A DNA stretch of 64,000 bases from Arthrobacter sp. ov407 (GCF_900102895.1 NZ_FNGD01000005.1:237490-301489), one strand, 5' to 3'; positions 1-8,568 are shown, counted from the stretch's first letter. Made by a program: numbers and translations. The notes: generated from the sequence alone by a model not told the origin.

Positions 1-224
1 CGGAGCAGGTCACCGTACGTCCAGATGTCCCCATCGGGCGTGTGCAGGGCGGGCCGGCCGGCACCGAACTGGGCGACGGCGTCGTCGATCAACACGGTGG
101 CAGCGTTCAACCGGTCTGGGTACTGCAGTTCCGGCAGGGTGAATTCGATTGTGGGCCAGGACTCGGCCGGCGGAAGATGGTCGCGGGTAAAGGTGTCCGC
201 ATGGGCCGATGTCGTCAATGTCAT
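1..224 (-). CDS. Benzoate/2-aminobenzoate-type CoA ligase, N-terminal part only
   Basis: About 74 N-terminal residues of an acyl-CoA ligase that runs off the left edge of the window. Translation from the ATG at 224 reads MTLTTSAHADTFTRDHLPPA and later has LPELQYPDRLN and DGDIWTYGDLL, the opening typical of benzoate-CoA and 2-aminobenzoate-CoA ligases of the ANL superfamily, which activate aromatic acids with ATP and CoA in the cytoplasm. The adenylation motifs are outside the window, so the substrate cannot be read. It follows a thioesterase, a cupin protein and a fumarylacetoacetate-hydrolase relative on the same strand, with a RidA protein and a PaaX-type regulator nearby. That setting supports catabolism of an aromatic acid through a CoA thioester. 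Family call is fairly sure; substrate is inference. Confidence 0.7.
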   Translation of the reverse strand, partial: MTLTTSAHADTFTRDHLPPAESWPTIEFTLPELQYPDRLNAATVLIDDAVAQFGAGRPALHTPDGDIWTYGDLL

Positions 225-277
225 GGCCGTTCCTTTCGGTTGCGATGCGATTGGACAGGGAAAACTGGTGCGCCGGT

Positions 278-1168
278 TCAGGCGCGGACCATGCCTTCCT
301 GGGCGACGGTGGCCAACAGCAGTCCATCGCGGGAGAAGAACCTGCCCATGGCCAGGCCGCGGTTGTGCTGGCCGGAAATTGCTTCTTGTGCGTAGAGCAT
401 CCACTCGTCGGCGCGGACATCGCGGTGGAACCAGATCGAGTGATCCAGGCTGGCCGTGGAGAGTCCGGGTGAGGACCAGCTAAGCCCGTTCACACGCAGC
501 AGCGGTTCCAGAATCGTGTAGTCGCATACGTACGCCAGGGCCGTTCGGTGCACGTCCGCGTCCTCGGGCAGGCGGTCGAAGTCCTTGACCCAGATCGCCT
601 GCGCCGGGGCGGCCTCACCTTCCACATGAAGGTAGAGAGGACTCGGGATGTGGCGCATGTCGAAGCTGCGTCCGTGCGACCAGTACTCGGCGGCCGGGCC
701 GGGGACGCCGTCGAGCACCTGCGCGGCGCTGCGCAGCGACTCGGGGTCCACGGTGGCCGGCATGGCCGACTGGAAGTCGGGCCCGGTTTCCGGCACGTGG
801 AAGGAGCCCATCGCGGCAAAAACTGTCTTGCCGTTCTGGTGGCCGCGGACGCTGCGGGTGGAGTAGCCGCGCCCGTCGCGCAGGATCTCCACTTCGTAGC
901 GCACGGCGGCGCCGATATCTACTGGCCGCATGAAGTAGCTGTGCATGGAATGCAGCGTTCGGTCCGAGTCCACCGAACGCATCATGGCGGCCGCGGACTG
1001 GGCCACCATGTCGCCGCCGTAGGACTTGGGCCACGGGACGTATCCAGTCACTGCCTCGAAGGCCAGGTCATGGACCTGCGCTTCCACGGGAGTCAGCTCG
1101 ATGGCTTTAAGGAACGTCTCCGATGTGCCGGCTTCGAAGATGGCGGATTCCCTGTTCATGGAACTCAT
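278..1168 (-). CDS. Acyl-CoA thioesterase II (TesB-like)
   Basis: A 296-residue double-hotdog acyl-CoA thioesterase, close to the usual TesB length of about 285. TesB-like segments are visible: GGDMVAQSAAAM near residue 52, LHSMHSYFMRPVDIGAAVRYEVE, and the C-terminal DHSIWFHRDVRADEWMLY block, which in TesB carries part of the Asp/Gln/Thr active site. It would hydrolyse acyl-CoA to free acid and CoA in the cytoplasm. The start overlaps the stop of the upstream cupin gene by four bases (ATGA), so the two are probably translationally coupled. A second in-frame ATG lies nine bases downstream. Next to a CoA ligase gene it may release or recycle CoA from pathway intermediates; the physiological substrate is unknown. 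Confidence 0.85.
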   Translation of the reverse strand: MSSMNRESAIFEAGTSETFLKAIELTPVEAQVHDLAFEAVTGYVPWPKSYGGDMVAQSAAAMMRSVDSDRTLHSMHSYFMRPVDIGAAVRYEVEILRDGRGYSTRSVRGHQNGKTVFAAMGSFHVPETGPDFQSAMPATVDPESLRSAAQVLDGVPGPAAEYWSHGRSFDMRHIPSPLYLHVEGEAAPAQAIWVKDFDRLPEDADVHRTALAYVCDYTILEPLLRVNGLSWSSPGLSTASLDHSIWFHRDVRADEWMLYAQEAISGQHNRGLAMGRFFSRDGLLLATVAQEGMVRA

Positions 1169-1644
1169 GCGCGCCGGTAGTCTGCGAGGATTTCGTCCTT
1201 GACGTCAGGGAGGTTGATCACCAGGTTTTCCGGAGTGCGGGCCGTCAGCCACACCAGGTCCTCGGTGACGGACATGTTTGCCTCGACGTGGGGCATGTAC
1301 GGCGGCACGAACACCCAGTCGCCGGTCTTCATGTCCAGGAATTCGGAGTAGTTCTCGCCAAAGTAGATGCGGCCGTGGCCGCGGAGCACATAGCCGCCGG
1401 TCTCCGCCTCGCCGTGATGGTGCGGCAGTGAGCGGTAGCCGGGCGTGTTGGACACTTGGCCGAACCAGATCTTCGTTGCGGGCGTGTGCTGGATGGACAC
1501 ACCGGAGACGCGGATGCAGTCACCCGACTGGGCGGTGTTCGTGTCCTCTTCACCAGCGCGGGTAACGACGGGCACAACAGCGCCGGCGGCGTTCGCGTAG
1601 ATGGAGTTCCCGGCCTCGGCGAGGTTGGTGGTGGTTTCGCTCAT
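1165..1644 (-). CDS. Cupin-domain protein
   Basis: A single-domain cupin of about 159 residues. The core reads YRSLPHHHGEAETGGYVLRG, with the HxH(x)3-4E metal-binding first cupin motif, followed by the second motif around VPPYMPHVEANMS. Such proteins are metal-dependent dioxygenases, isomerases or small-molecule binding proteins; the reaction here cannot be assigned. The ATG at 1644 is chosen because GGAG lies eight bases upstream; an in-frame GTG at 1653 would add three residues. The gene overlaps the thioesterase start by four bases and lies 50 bases downstream of the fumarylacetoacetate-hydrolase relative, so it is probably part of the same catabolic operon. Confidence 0.75.
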   Translation of the reverse strand: MSETTTNLAEAGNSIYANAAGAVVPVVTRAGEEDTNTAQSGDCIRVSGVSIQHTPATKIWFGQVSNTPGYRSLPHHHGEAETGGYVLRGHGRIYFGENYSEFLDMKTGDWVFVPPYMPHVEANMSVTEDLVWLTARTPENLVINLPDVKDEILADYRRA

Positions 1645-1694
1645 GATGCTCACTCCTGGCTGTTTCGTGGTGCTTGCGGGTGCTTGCGGCGTGC

Positions 1695-2555
1695 TTAGTG
1701 GCTGGCGGTGGCGCCCGGGCGGATCCGGACCAGGTTTTCCAGCTGGCCGATCCCGTCAATTTCGGTGCGGAGGACGTCTCCGTCCTTGAGGAAGCGCGGC
1801 GGTTCCATGCCCATTCCGACGCCCCCGGGCGTGCCGGTCAGGACCACGTCACCGGGCCGCAGGGTGGTGAATTGGGAGATATAGGACAGCAGCCGCGCCG
1901 GGCCAAACACGAGCGTGCTGGAGTTTCCGTGCTGGACGAGCTCGCCGTTGACGTGGCCACGCACATCGAAGCCGTGCCCGGCCGGGAATTCGTCCGCCGT
2001 GACCAGGACCGGGCCCAGCGGTGTGGTGGCGTCGAACGCCTTGCCCTGGAACCACTGAAGCGTGCGGCTTTGCCAGTCGCGCATCGAGACGTCGTTGGCC
2101 ACGGTGTAGCCGGCAATGGCCGCTGCCGCCTCCTCTTCACCGGCCCGGGTCAGCGTTGCTCCGACAACGACGGCGAGCTCGGCTTCCCAGTCGACGCGCT
2201 CGCTGCCGTACACCTCAATGGCGTCTGCGGCGCCAATCAAGGTGTCCGCGTATTTGGCGAAGAGCGTGGGGTAGTCGGGCCGTTCCCGGCCCAACTCCTG
2301 GATGTGGTCGGCGTAGTTCAGGCCGCAGCAGATGACCTTCCCGGCCGTGGGCAGCAGCGCCGCCAGTTCCGCTTCATTGGCAGGGACGACGGCGGACTTC
2401 TCACCCTTGGCCACGGCTGCGACCAGCGCCTGCCAGTCCGGGAGGGCCAACAGCTCCCCAACATCGCGGGCCGGCAGTGGAAGGTAACCGTCCGCGCCGA
2501 GCGCTAGGGCCGCCGTCGTGCCGGTTTCACCGGTGCGCAGGGTGGCAAGTTTCAT
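1695..2555 (-). CDS. Fumarylacetoacetate hydrolase family protein
   Basis: A 286-residue protein of the FAH fold, which includes acylpyruvases, 2-oxo-hept-3-ene-1,7-dioate hydratases and decarboxylases acting late in aromatic catabolism. The family hallmark is clear: CCGLNYADHIQE near residue 68, DWEAELAVVVG with the acidic metal ligands, and GPVLVTADEF later. The C-terminal GDVVLTGTPGGVGMGMEPPR block is the usual ligand loop. The ATG at 2555 is preferred to the longer frame because GAAGGGA sits just upstream and the family begins with a MKLATLR-like strand. It is the first gene of the minus-strand catabolic set and is transcribed away from ridA. Exact substrate unknown. Confidence 0.85.
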   Translation of the reverse strand: MKLATLRTGETGTTAALALGADGYLPLPARDVGELLALPDWQALVAAVAKGEKSAVVPANEAELAALLPTAGKVICCGLNYADHIQELGRERPDYPTLFAKYADTLIGAADAIEVYGSERVDWEAELAVVVGATLTRAGEEEAAAAIAGYTVANDVSMRDWQSRTLQWFQGKAFDATTPLGPVLVTADEFPAGHGFDVRGHVNGELVQHGNSSTLVFGPARLLSYISQFTTLRPGDVVLTGTPGGVGMGMEPPRFLKDGDVLRTEIDGIGQLENLVRIRPGATASH

Positions 2556-2624
2556 GGGTGCTGTTCCCTTCGAGTGTGTGTCGACTTTTTTACGACCGTC
2601 ACATATGCTCAACGTAGCATGAAG

Positions 2625-2638
2625 GTGACTCCTGTCAC
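2625..2638. promoter_or_regulatory. Inverted repeat in the divergent FAH/RidA promoter region
   Basis: GTGAC-TCCT-GTCAC is a perfect 5-bp inverted repeat with a 4-base centre in the 127-bp region between the two divergent catabolic transcription units. It is a plausible operator for a local regulator such as the PaaX-type protein encoded at 3106-3966. It does not resemble the known E. coli PaaX box, so the assignment is inference only. Confidence 0.35.
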
Positions 2639-2682
2639 AGCATTTTCGACAAATTCTTGCCACATACCCTGAAGGAAACTCG

Positions 2683-3075
2683 ATGCCCCACAAGACGATC
2701 AACCCGGCGTCCCTGCCCAAGCCGTCCGGCTACGCCCACGGGATCCTGGCGGGAAACACCGTCTATCTCGGCGGTCAAACGGCGCTGGATCAGGACATGC
2801 AAATTGTCCCCGGCGGCATTGTGGCGCAGTTCAAGCAGGCGTTCAGCAATGTACTGGCCACGCTTGCCGAAGCCGGCGGCGCGCCGGAAGATCTGGTCAG
2901 CGTCACGATCTACCTCACCGACGTGGACGACTACATGGCGAACGGGCGCGAAATTGGCCGGCTCTGGCGGGAAATGGCCGGCTCTGAATACCCGGCGATG
3001 GCAGGAATCGGCGTCAGTCGGCTATGGCAGAAGGAGGCCTTGATCGAAATTCAGGGCGTTGCGGTGATCCAATAA
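2683..3075 (+). CDS. RidA/YjgF-family protein
   Basis: A 130-residue Rid-superfamily protein, the usual length for a trimeric enamine/imine deaminase. The fold signature is present: GYAHGILAGNTVYLGGQTAL at the N-terminus, LVSVTIYLTDVDDYMANG in the middle and the C-terminal ALIEIQGVAVI strand. The conserved Arg that binds the substrate carboxylate in strict RidA enzymes is not obvious at its usual place, because the C-terminal segment reads SRLWQKEALIEI. It may therefore belong to one of the other Rid subgroups. A GAAGG ribosome site precedes the ATG. Divergent placement beside a CoA-ligase catabolic set suggests it handles an enamine or imine formed in that pathway, which is inference. Confidence 0.75.
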   Translation: MPHKTINPASLPKPSGYAHGILAGNTVYLGGQTALDQDMQIVPGGIVAQFKQAFSNVLATLAEAGGAPEDLVSVTIYLTDVDDYMANGREIGRLWREMAGSEYPAMAGIGVSRLWQKEALIEIQGVAVIQ

Positions 3076-3105
3076 CGGCCGCGAAGGACAATCGGCAGCG
3101 CCCGG

Positions 3106-3966
3106 CTAGGACGTCAAGTGACGGGCGTGGGCTGCTGCCATCGGCGCAATAAGCCGGTGTACTTCCAGAAAAGCGTCCCGGGCGGCCATGCCCTTCCAGT
3201 CATCGGGCAAGTATTCCGGCGGAAGGTTGGGGTCCTTGTAGGGGAACCGCCGCCAGATGGTGAGCATGGGAATGTAGTAGCGGAACGCAGCATGCCGCAT
3301 CTCCGGCGTTGATTCGGCGAGTGCTCGTTCCGGGTCATCGCCGAGCAGGGATGTCCATTGTTCGACCCCATCGCCGTACAGGCCGAGAAACTCGCCAAAT
3401 TGCTCATCGAGGTCGGCCAGGTCCCACCATTGGGCGACCTTGGCTCGGATGGTGTGGTCGGCAACGTAGTCGCCTTGAAAAAAGTCCACGAACTGGCTCA
3501 GTCCCAGCACGTCGAGCCGTTTCTTCGTTCGCTCCAGTGCCGACAACGGCGCGATCCACACACCTGATGCCATGAAACCAAAACCGAAACCCGCGAGCAC
3601 TGTGCGCAGCTGATGGCGGCGGCTGCGCATCGACTCGGGGACAGAGAAGATGGCCAGTATCCAGCCGTCATCGTCTTTGGCGGACGTCGGCGCGAAGATC
3701 CGCTCGTCTCCTTCGCGAAACACCTCTGCCACATTCTCTGCAAGCTCATACTTGGCCACATTCCCGGCCTTGACGCTCTTCAGCACTCCCTTGGCTTTTA
3801 GCCTGGACACCGAGGACCGCACGCCTGGTGCGTCGTAGCCAAGATCGCCGAGCATTTCGATCAACGCGGAGACCGCCAGGGCATCCCCGGATTCCCGGCT
3901 ATAGAGACCGTAGAGGGTAATGATCAGTTGCTGGTGCCGAACATGGGGTTCCGGAATAGGAATCAT
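3106..3966 (-). CDS. PaaX-family transcriptional regulator
   Basis: A 286-residue protein with the three-part layout of PaaX: an N-terminal winged helix (LIITLYGLYSRESGDALAVS, then GVRSSVSRLKAKGVLKSV), a central PaaX domain (DGWILAIFSVPESMRSRRHQ) and a C-terminal domain rich in Trp and aromatic residues (RFPYKDPNLPPEYLPDDWKG). PaaX proteins are GntR-like repressors of phenylacetate and related aromatic catabolic genes and respond to aryl-CoA thioesters. The start at 3966 overlaps the stop of the upstream thioesterase gene by four bases, which rejects the much longer open frame reading through from 4335. It ends 30 bases from the convergent ridA gene. Its likely targets are the neighbouring catabolic genes; the ligand is unknown. 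Confidence 0.85.
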   Translation of the reverse strand: MIPIPEPHVRHQQLIITLYGLYSRESGDALAVSALIEMLGDLGYDAPGVRSSVSRLKAKGVLKSVKAGNVAKYELAENVAEVFREGDERIFAPTSAKDDDGWILAIFSVPESMRSRRHQLRTVLAGFGFGFMASGVWIAPLSALERTKKRLDVLGLSQFVDFFQGDYVADHTIRAKVAQWWDLADLDEQFGEFLGLYGDGVEQWTSLLGDDPERALAESTPEMRHAAFRYYIPMLTIWRRFPYKDPNLPPEYLPDDWKGMAARDAFLEVHRLIAPMAAAHARHLTS

Positions 3967-4415
3967 GCCGCGGCCTTGATGGCCGCGCGGAAGCGCTCCG
4001 GCCAGGGTGCCGAAGCGTCCGCGCCGACGGGGACGTAGGCGGTGACAAACGTGCCATCGGCGGCGAGGCCGCCGTCGTGCTCCCCCATGGGGTGGGCGAC
4101 GACCTCGAAGCCGAACGTCATGGACTTGCCACCCATTGCCTGAACCCAGAGCGTAGTTGTGACGCGCTGGCCGAACCACAGCTTGGCCCGGAAATTGATC
4201 GCCTGGTGCACGCGGGGAGCCGATGGAAAGTACTCGGGCAGGTCCAGTTGGCGGAACAGTTCGGCCTCGGCGGATTCGGCCCAGCGCATGATGGCCGAGT
4301 TGTGTTGGTGGCCCGCTGCGTCGGTGTCCACCCATTCGACAGTGCGCTCAATGCTCGCGCTCGAAACACCCGCCTGCGGCGGCCGAGTGCTGGTTTGCGC
4401 ATCGAGTTCACTCAT
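3963..4415 (-). CDS. Hotdog-fold acyl-CoA thioesterase (4-hydroxybenzoyl-CoA type)
   Basis: A 150-residue single-hotdog protein of the YbgC/4-hydroxybenzoyl-CoA thioesterase family. The segment VEWVDTDAAGHQHNSAIMRW carries the catalytic Asp of the family's TDxxGHxxxxxY-like motif, and VHQAINFRAKLWFGQRVTT matches the central strand. It would hydrolyse an acyl- or aroyl-CoA. The gene is coupled (ATGA overlap) to the PaaX-type regulator, so the pair may monitor and lower an aryl-CoA pool. A TAGAAT box at 4422-4427 lies six bases before the ATG and no ribosome site is seen, so a leaderless mRNA is likely. Confidence 0.8.
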   Translation of the reverse strand: MSELDAQTSTRPPQAGVSSASIERTVEWVDTDAAGHQHNSAIMRWAESAEAELFRQLDLPEYFPSAPRVHQAINFRAKLWFGQRVTTTLWVQAMGGKSMTFGFEVVAHPMGEHDGGLAADGTFVTAYVPVGADASAPWPERFRAAIKAAA

Positions 4416-4421
4416 GCGTTT

Positions 4422-4427
4422 ATTCTA
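4422..4427 (-). promoter_or_regulatory. -10 box TAGAAT of the hotdog thioesterase-paaX pair
   Basis: TAGAAT ends six bases before the ATG at 4415, placing the expected transcript start at or within a base or two of the start codon. There is no Shine-Dalgarno sequence, so the message is probably leaderless. Confidence 0.55.
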
Positions 4428-4500
4428 TGGCGATCCCCTGACGAACGTTCACAACACGTCATCTCAAGGGAGGCTCCAGCCGCTGCACCCGGCCAACTCC

Positions 4501-5556
4501 CTACGGGGTCAGGAGAACCTTGATGGCGCGCCTTTCGTCCATGGCGCGGTAGGCCTCGGGTGCCTCCTCAAGCGGCATGACCGAGTCGAACACCCGGCCC
4601 GGATTGATGGTGCCGTCCAGCACGTCGGCCAGCAGTTCCGGGATGTAGGTCCGGGCCGGGGCCATGCCGCCGCCGATCGTGATGTTGGTGTCGAACAGGA
4701 AGCGCAGCGGGGCCTCGGCCCCGCCGGTGGGGACGCCCACAAAGCCGAGTGCGCCGCCTGGGCGGACGCTGTGCAGCGCCTGCTCCATGGATTCCTTGGT
4801 TCCCACGCATTCCAGCACGGAGTCGGCCAGCACTCCGCCGAGCAGTTCGCGGACCTTGGCGACGCCTTCGTCCCCGCGTTCGGCGACGATGTCCGTGGCT
4901 CCGAACTCACGGGCGATCGCCTGGCGGTCGGCGTGCCGGGACATGGCGATGATCCGCTCCGCGCCGAGGCGCTTGGCGGCCAGCACTCCGCAGAGGCCGA
5001 CGGCGCCGTCGCCTACCACGACGACCGTCCGGCCGGGGCCGGCCTTGGCGGCGAGGGCCGCGTGGTGGCCGGTGGCCATGACGTCGGAGAGCGTGAGCAG
5101 GCTGGCGCGGAGGGCGTCGTCGGGCTCGGTGACACCCGGAACCTTGACCAGCGTGGACTCGGCGAGCGGCACGCGGACAGCCTGGCCCTGGCCGCCGTCG
5201 ATCCCGTGACCGGTGTCATCCTTGCCACCCCAGCCGGCGAGGTGGTCGCAGGCGACCGTGACGCCGTTGAGGCACTGGGGGCACTCGCCGCAGCTGACCA
5301 GGAAGGGCGCGATCACAAAGTCGCCCACGGCAAGGTCCTTGACGTCCTCGCCGATGCTTTCCACCGTCCCGATGAACTCGTGTCCGATTGCGGACGGCTT
5401 GTGGGTGGGCTTGACGCCGCGGTAGGGCCACAGATCCGAGCCGCAGACGCAGGAGGCGGTGACCTTCACGACGACGTCGGTGGGCAGCTGGAGTGTGGGG
5501 TAGTCGCGGTCTTCGACTCGGATGTCGCCGGGACCGTGGATGATGGTGGCGCGCAT
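4501..5556 (-). CDS. Zinc-dependent alcohol dehydrogenase (MDR family)
   Basis: A 351-residue medium-chain dehydrogenase/reductase. Catalytic-zinc residues are seen in TASCVCGSDLWPY and GHEFIG; the structural zinc site is CGECPQCLNGVTVACD; the NAD(P)-binding motif is VVVVGDGAVGLCGVLAAKRL. Such enzymes oxidise alcohols or reduce aldehydes in the cytoplasm; the substrate cannot be read. The ATG at 5556 is chosen over one 15 bases upstream because CGAGGAG lies five bases before it. The gene stands alone, between the thioesterase-paaX pair and a strong hairpin terminating the thiolase operon, so it is probably a separate unit. Confidence 0.85.
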   Translation of the reverse strand: MRATIIHGPGDIRVEDRDYPTLQLPTDVVVKVTASCVCGSDLWPYRGVKPTHKPSAIGHEFIGTVESIGEDVKDLAVGDFVIAPFLVSCGECPQCLNGVTVACDHLAGWGGKDDTGHGIDGGQGQAVRVPLAESTLVKVPGVTEPDDALRASLLTLSDVMATGHHAALAAKAGPGRTVVVVGDGAVGLCGVLAAKRLGAERIIAMSRHADRQAIAREFGATDIVAERGDEGVAKVRELLGGVLADSVLECVGTKESMEQALHSVRPGGALGFVGVPTGGAEAPLRFLFDTNITIGGGMAPARTYIPELLADVLDGTINPGRVFDSVMPLEEAPEAYRAMDERRAIKVLLTP

Positions 5557-5635
5557 GGGGGCTCCTCGCATTTGTGGTGGATGGGCTGGGAACGAGTTTA
5601 GTCGCGCAGAACGCCGGCCACGTAGACGAGGACAA

Positions 5636-5699
5636 GCAACGCGGGGTCAGATACGGCCCATTTGCCGCCCGGCATGGGCTGTATCCGACCCCGCGTTGC
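5636..5699 (-). terminator. Long hairpin after the thiolase operon
   Basis: Two 26-base arms (5636-5661 and 5674-5699) match at 24 of 26 positions around a 12-base loop; both differences are transitions that still allow G-U pairing in one strand. It begins three bases after the thiolase stop and precedes the separate alcohol dehydrogenase gene. There is no U tract, which is common for terminators in high-GC actinobacteria. Confidence 0.7.
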
Positions 5700-5702
5700 C
5701 TT

Positions 5703-6899
5703 CTAGACGGCTTCGAGCACGCTGACGTAGTTGGCGATGCCCACGCCGCCCATGTTCTGCACCGCGGCCCGGCGCGGGCTGGCCAGCTGCATGGCTCCGG
5801 CCGTCCCGGTAAGCTGCATGGCGGCGATGACGTGCTGGGAGACGCCGGTGGCGCCGACGGGGTGGCCCTTGGCCTTGAGTCCGCCGGAGACGTTGACCGG
5901 CAGCTTGCCGTCCTTGAAGACCCAGCCTTCCTCGAGCGCCCGGGCCCCCTGGCCGCGTTCGGTCAGTCCCATGGCTTCGTACATGAGCAGTTCGGCGATG
6001 GTGAAGCAGTCGTGGACTTCCGCGAAGTCGAGCTCCTCCAACCCGACGCCGGCCATCCCCAGGGCGCGCTGCCAGGAGGCCCGGGTGGCGGCGAATTCGG
6101 TCGGGTCCCGGCGCTCGGCCGGGAAGAAGTCGTTCGCCTGGCCGAAGCCGGCGAGCCGCACCGGTGCGGTGGCGCCGCCGGTGGGGGCGACGCTGAGGAC
6201 GACGGCGGCGGCGCCGTCGGACACGGGGGAGCAGTCGGTGCGGCGCAGCGGATCTGCCACCATCGGGTTCTTGTCCGAGACGGTGCGGCAGAACTCCTCG
6301 CCGAGATCCTTGCGGAGCTGGGCGTAGGGGTTGTCGACGCCGTTGCGGTGGTTCTTCGCCGCGATGGTGCCCAGGACGTCGCCGAGGTTTCCGTTGCCGT
6401 CCCCGTAGCGCTTCCCGTAGTGCTTCGCGACCTCGGCAAAGAGCCCGGTGAACCCCGTGGTGGAGGCCTTGCCGGCCATGTCGTAGTCCGCACCGAGCAG
6501 GGCCGCACCCACGACGTCGGCCCCGGCCTGCGTCATCTTCTCGGCCCCGATCACCAGGACGGTCTTCGCGGTACCGGCCAAAAGGGACTTGGTGCCCTGC
6601 TGGAACGCGGCCGAGCCGGAGGCGCAGGCGTTCTCGACCCGCGTGGACGGCACGTTGGCCAGCTGGTCCGAGACCTGGAGCGCGAGGGAGGACGGGAAGG
6701 CTAGCGGCATCATGCCGGAGTTGAACTGGCCGAGGTAGATTTCGTCGATCTGGCCGGGCTCGATCCCGGCGTTGCCGATCGCCTCGGTGGCGACCTGCAC
6801 GATCAGGGACTCCAGCGTGTCGTCCGTCAGCTTGCCGAAGCGGCTGTGGCCCCAGCCGGTGAGCAGGACGTCCTTGCCGAACTGTTCCTTCAGGCTCAT
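5703..6899 (-). CDS. Thiolase-family acetyl-CoA acyltransferase
   Basis: A 398-residue thiolase. The nucleophilic Cys lies in [16 protein letters not shown] and the C-terminal catalytic block is [17 protein letters not shown]. Length and motif style are those of the SCP-x/acetyl-CoA acetyltransferase branch, not the classical PcaF/FadA branch. It would cleave a 3-ketoacyl-CoA (for example acetoacetyl-CoA) with CoA to give acetyl-CoA. Its start overlaps the stop of the CoA-transferase B gene by four bases, so transferase and thiolase are made together. Together they would turn a free 3-oxoacid into acetyl-CoA units. Substrate (acetoacetate or 3-oxoadipate) is not decided by the sequence. Confidence 0.88.
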   Translation of the reverse strand: MSLKEQFGKDVLLTGWGHSRFGKLTDDTLESLIVQVATEAIGNAGIEPGQIDEIYLGQFNSGMMPLAFPSSLALQVSDQLANVPSTRVENACASGSAAFQQGTKSLLAGTAKTVLVIGAEKMTQAGADVVGAALLGADYDMAGKASTTGFTGLFAEVAKHYGKRYGDGNGNLGDVLGTIAAKNHRNGVDNPYAQLRKDLGEEFCRTVSDKNPMVADPLRRTDCSPVSDGAAAVVLSVAPTGGATAPVRLAGFGQANDFFPAERRDPTEFAATRASWQRALGMAGVGLEELDFAEVHDCFTIAELLMYEAMGLTERGQGARALEEGWVFKDGKLPVNVSGGLKAKGHPVGATGVSQHVIAAMQLTGTAGAMQLASPRRAAVQNMGGVGIANYVSVLEAV

Positions 6900-7606
6900 G
6901 CCCCTGCCACCTCCACGGTGTCTTCGATCGCAAGGGTTCCTTCGAGCTCAGGGGCGACGTCGAACTCTGCCTCGGTCTTGTCGCGGATCTCCTCCACGGT
7001 GACGCCGGGCGCCAGCCGGGTCAGCGTCAGCTGCCGGCCTGCGCCTGTTTCTTGTTCATGCTTCACCAGGTCGAAGACCGCGAGGTCGCTGATGATGCGG
7101 TCCACGCAGCTGAGCCCGGTGAGCGGCAGCGTGCATTCCTTGACGATCTTGGCGGTGCCGTCCTTGGCGTTGTGCTCCGTCAGGACCACGACGCGCGGCG
7201 TGCCCGCCACGAGGTCCATGGCGCCTCCCATGCCCTTGACCATCTTGCCGGGGATGGTCCAGTTGGCGAGGTCGCCGGCGCCGGAGACCTGCATGGCGCC
7301 GAGGATCGCGACCTTCACGTGGCCGCCGCGGATCATGCCGAAGGAGGTCGCGGAGTCGAAGATGCTGCCGCCGGGCAGGACCGTGACGGTCTGCTTGCCG
7401 GCGTTGATGAGGTCGGCGTCTTCCTCGCCCTCGTAGGGGAAAGGGCCCATGCCGAGCAGGCCGTTCTCGCTCTGGAGGACAACGCGGACGCCGTCGGGCA
7501 GGTTGTTGGCCACCAGCGTGGGGATGCCGATGCCAAGGTTGACGTAGTCGCCGTCGTTCAGTTCTTCGGCCGCGATTGCGGCCATTTCATCTCGGGTCCA
7601 AGCCAT
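6896..7606 (-). CDS. 3-oxoacid CoA-transferase subunit B
   Basis: A 236-residue beta subunit of a family I CoA-transferase. The catalytic Glu lies in [16 protein letters not shown], with [17 protein letters not shown] before it and [19 protein letters not shown] later, all typical of ScoB/PcaJ. It transfers CoA from succinyl-CoA to a 3-oxoacid through a glutamyl-CoA thioester. It sits between subunit A (45-base gap) and the thiolase (4-base overlap) in one operon. The tail of about 20 residues after [10 protein letters not shown] is slightly longer than in many relatives. Specificity for acetoacetate or 3-oxoadipate cannot be told from motifs alone. Confidence 0.9.
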   Translation of the reverse strand: MAWTRDEMAAIAAEELNDGDYVNLGIGIPTLVANNLPDGVRVVLQSENGLLGMGPFPYEGEEDADLINAGKQTVTVLPGGSIFDSATSFGMIRGGHVKVAILGAMQVSGAGDLANWTIPGKMVKGMGGAMDLVAGTPRVVVLTEHNAKDGTAKIVKECTLPLTGLSCVDRIISDLAVFDLVKHEQETGAGRQLTLTRLAPGVTVEEIRDKTEAEFDVAPELEGTLAIEDTVEVAGA

Positions 7607-7651
7607 GGTGATTCTCCTGAAAACGTGTGGGTGGGCGGCGCGCAGGCCGGA

Positions 7652-8389
7652 TTAGACGGTTGCGGTGTGCGCCGCTTCTGCTTCCACTTCGAGCCGGGGG
7701 CGGACGGTGCGCTGTTCGATGTCCTTCACGCGGCCGCTGGCCTGGACCAGGCGCTGGACGAACACGCCGGGGGTGATGATGTGGTTCGGGTCCAGCTGGC
7801 CGGGCTCGACGATCACCTCGGCTTCGGCGACCGTCACAGCTCCGGCCGTAGCCACCACCGGATTGAAGTTCTGCGCGGTGTACCGGTAGATCAGGTTGCC
7901 GTCGGTGTCGGCGGTGTGCGCGTGGACCAGTGCGACGTCGGCCTTGATGGCGCGTTCCAGGACGAAAGTCTCGCCGTCGAACTCCGCGAGCGGTTTGCCT
8001 TCGGCGACGAGGGTGCCCACGCCGGTCTTCGTGTAGAAGGCCGGGATTCCGGCGCCGCCGGCGCGCAGCCGCTCGGCAAGGGTGCCCTGCGGGGTGAACT
8101 CCACCTCCAGCTGGCCGGCGAGGTACTGCTCGGCGAAGAGCTTGTTTTCCCCGACGTAGGACGCGATGACTTTGCGGACCTGGCCGCCTTCGATCAGTAT
8201 GCCGAGGCCCTTGCCGTCCACGCCCATGTTGTTGGACACGACCGTCAGGTTCTTCACCCCGGAGTCCCGCACTGCCTCGATCAGGTCAGCGGGGATTCCG
8301 CTGAGACCGAACCCGCCGACGGCGAGCGTCATGCCGTCCCGCAGTACGTCCTGCAGGGCCGCCGCTGCCCCGGATTTCACCTTTGACAT
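7652..8389 (-). CDS. 3-oxoacid CoA-transferase subunit A
   Basis: A 245-residue alpha subunit of a family I CoA-transferase. The CoA-binding loop GGFGLSGIPADLIEAV appears near residue 25, followed by NLTVVSNNMGVDGKGLGILI and the FTPQGTLAERLRAGGAGIPAF block, all characteristic of ScoA/PcaI. It is the first gene of the transferase-thiolase operon and is transcribed divergently from an IclR-type regulator. A 16-bp palindrome at 8448-8463, 59 bases upstream of its start, matches one in front of the regulator and is the probable operator. The setting resembles pcaIJ under PcaR, but the thiolase branch leaves acetoacetate possible. Confidence 0.9.
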   Translation of the reverse strand: MSKVKSGAAAALQDVLRDGMTLAVGGFGLSGIPADLIEAVRDSGVKNLTVVSNNMGVDGKGLGILIEGGQVRKVIASYVGENKLFAEQYLAGQLEVEFTPQGTLAERLRAGGAGIPAFYTKTGVGTLVAEGKPLAEFDGETFVLERAIKADVALVHAHTADTDGNLIYRYTAQNFNPVVATAGAVTVAEAEVIVEPGQLDPNHIITPGVFVQRLVQASGRVKDIEQRTVRPRLEVEAEAAHTATV

Positions 8390-8447
8390 TGCATCTCCTC
8401 ATTGAGCCGTTGAGTCACCGGCCGCCGGGCCGCGAAGCCCGCGCCGT

Positions 8448-8463
8448 GATCCACGTTGTGGAC
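8448..8463. promoter_or_regulatory. Probable IclR operator, CoA-transferase side
   Basis: GATCCACGTTGTGGAC is a near-perfect 16-bp palindrome, 59 bp upstream of the subunit A start. Its reverse complement matches the second site at 8569-8584 in 15 of 16 bases. Paired TGTGGA-type palindromes between an IclR gene and its divergent operon are a usual arrangement for this family. Confidence 0.65.
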
Positions 8464-8568
8464 TATTCGCCTGAGGAAGGAGCCTATGGTGTGGCGTGGA
8501 GCACTGTCAACGCCGAATTTGCGCCAAGGCCAGTGCATTTTTACAGTGTGGACGGTAGGCTGATCGGT

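Noticed and set aside
3106..4335. 409-codon frame that fuses an upstream segment to PaaX
   Set aside because: PaaX homology begins at MIPIPEP (3966). The extra residues are the hotdog thioesterase gene read out of frame, and the ATGA overlap supports separate genes.
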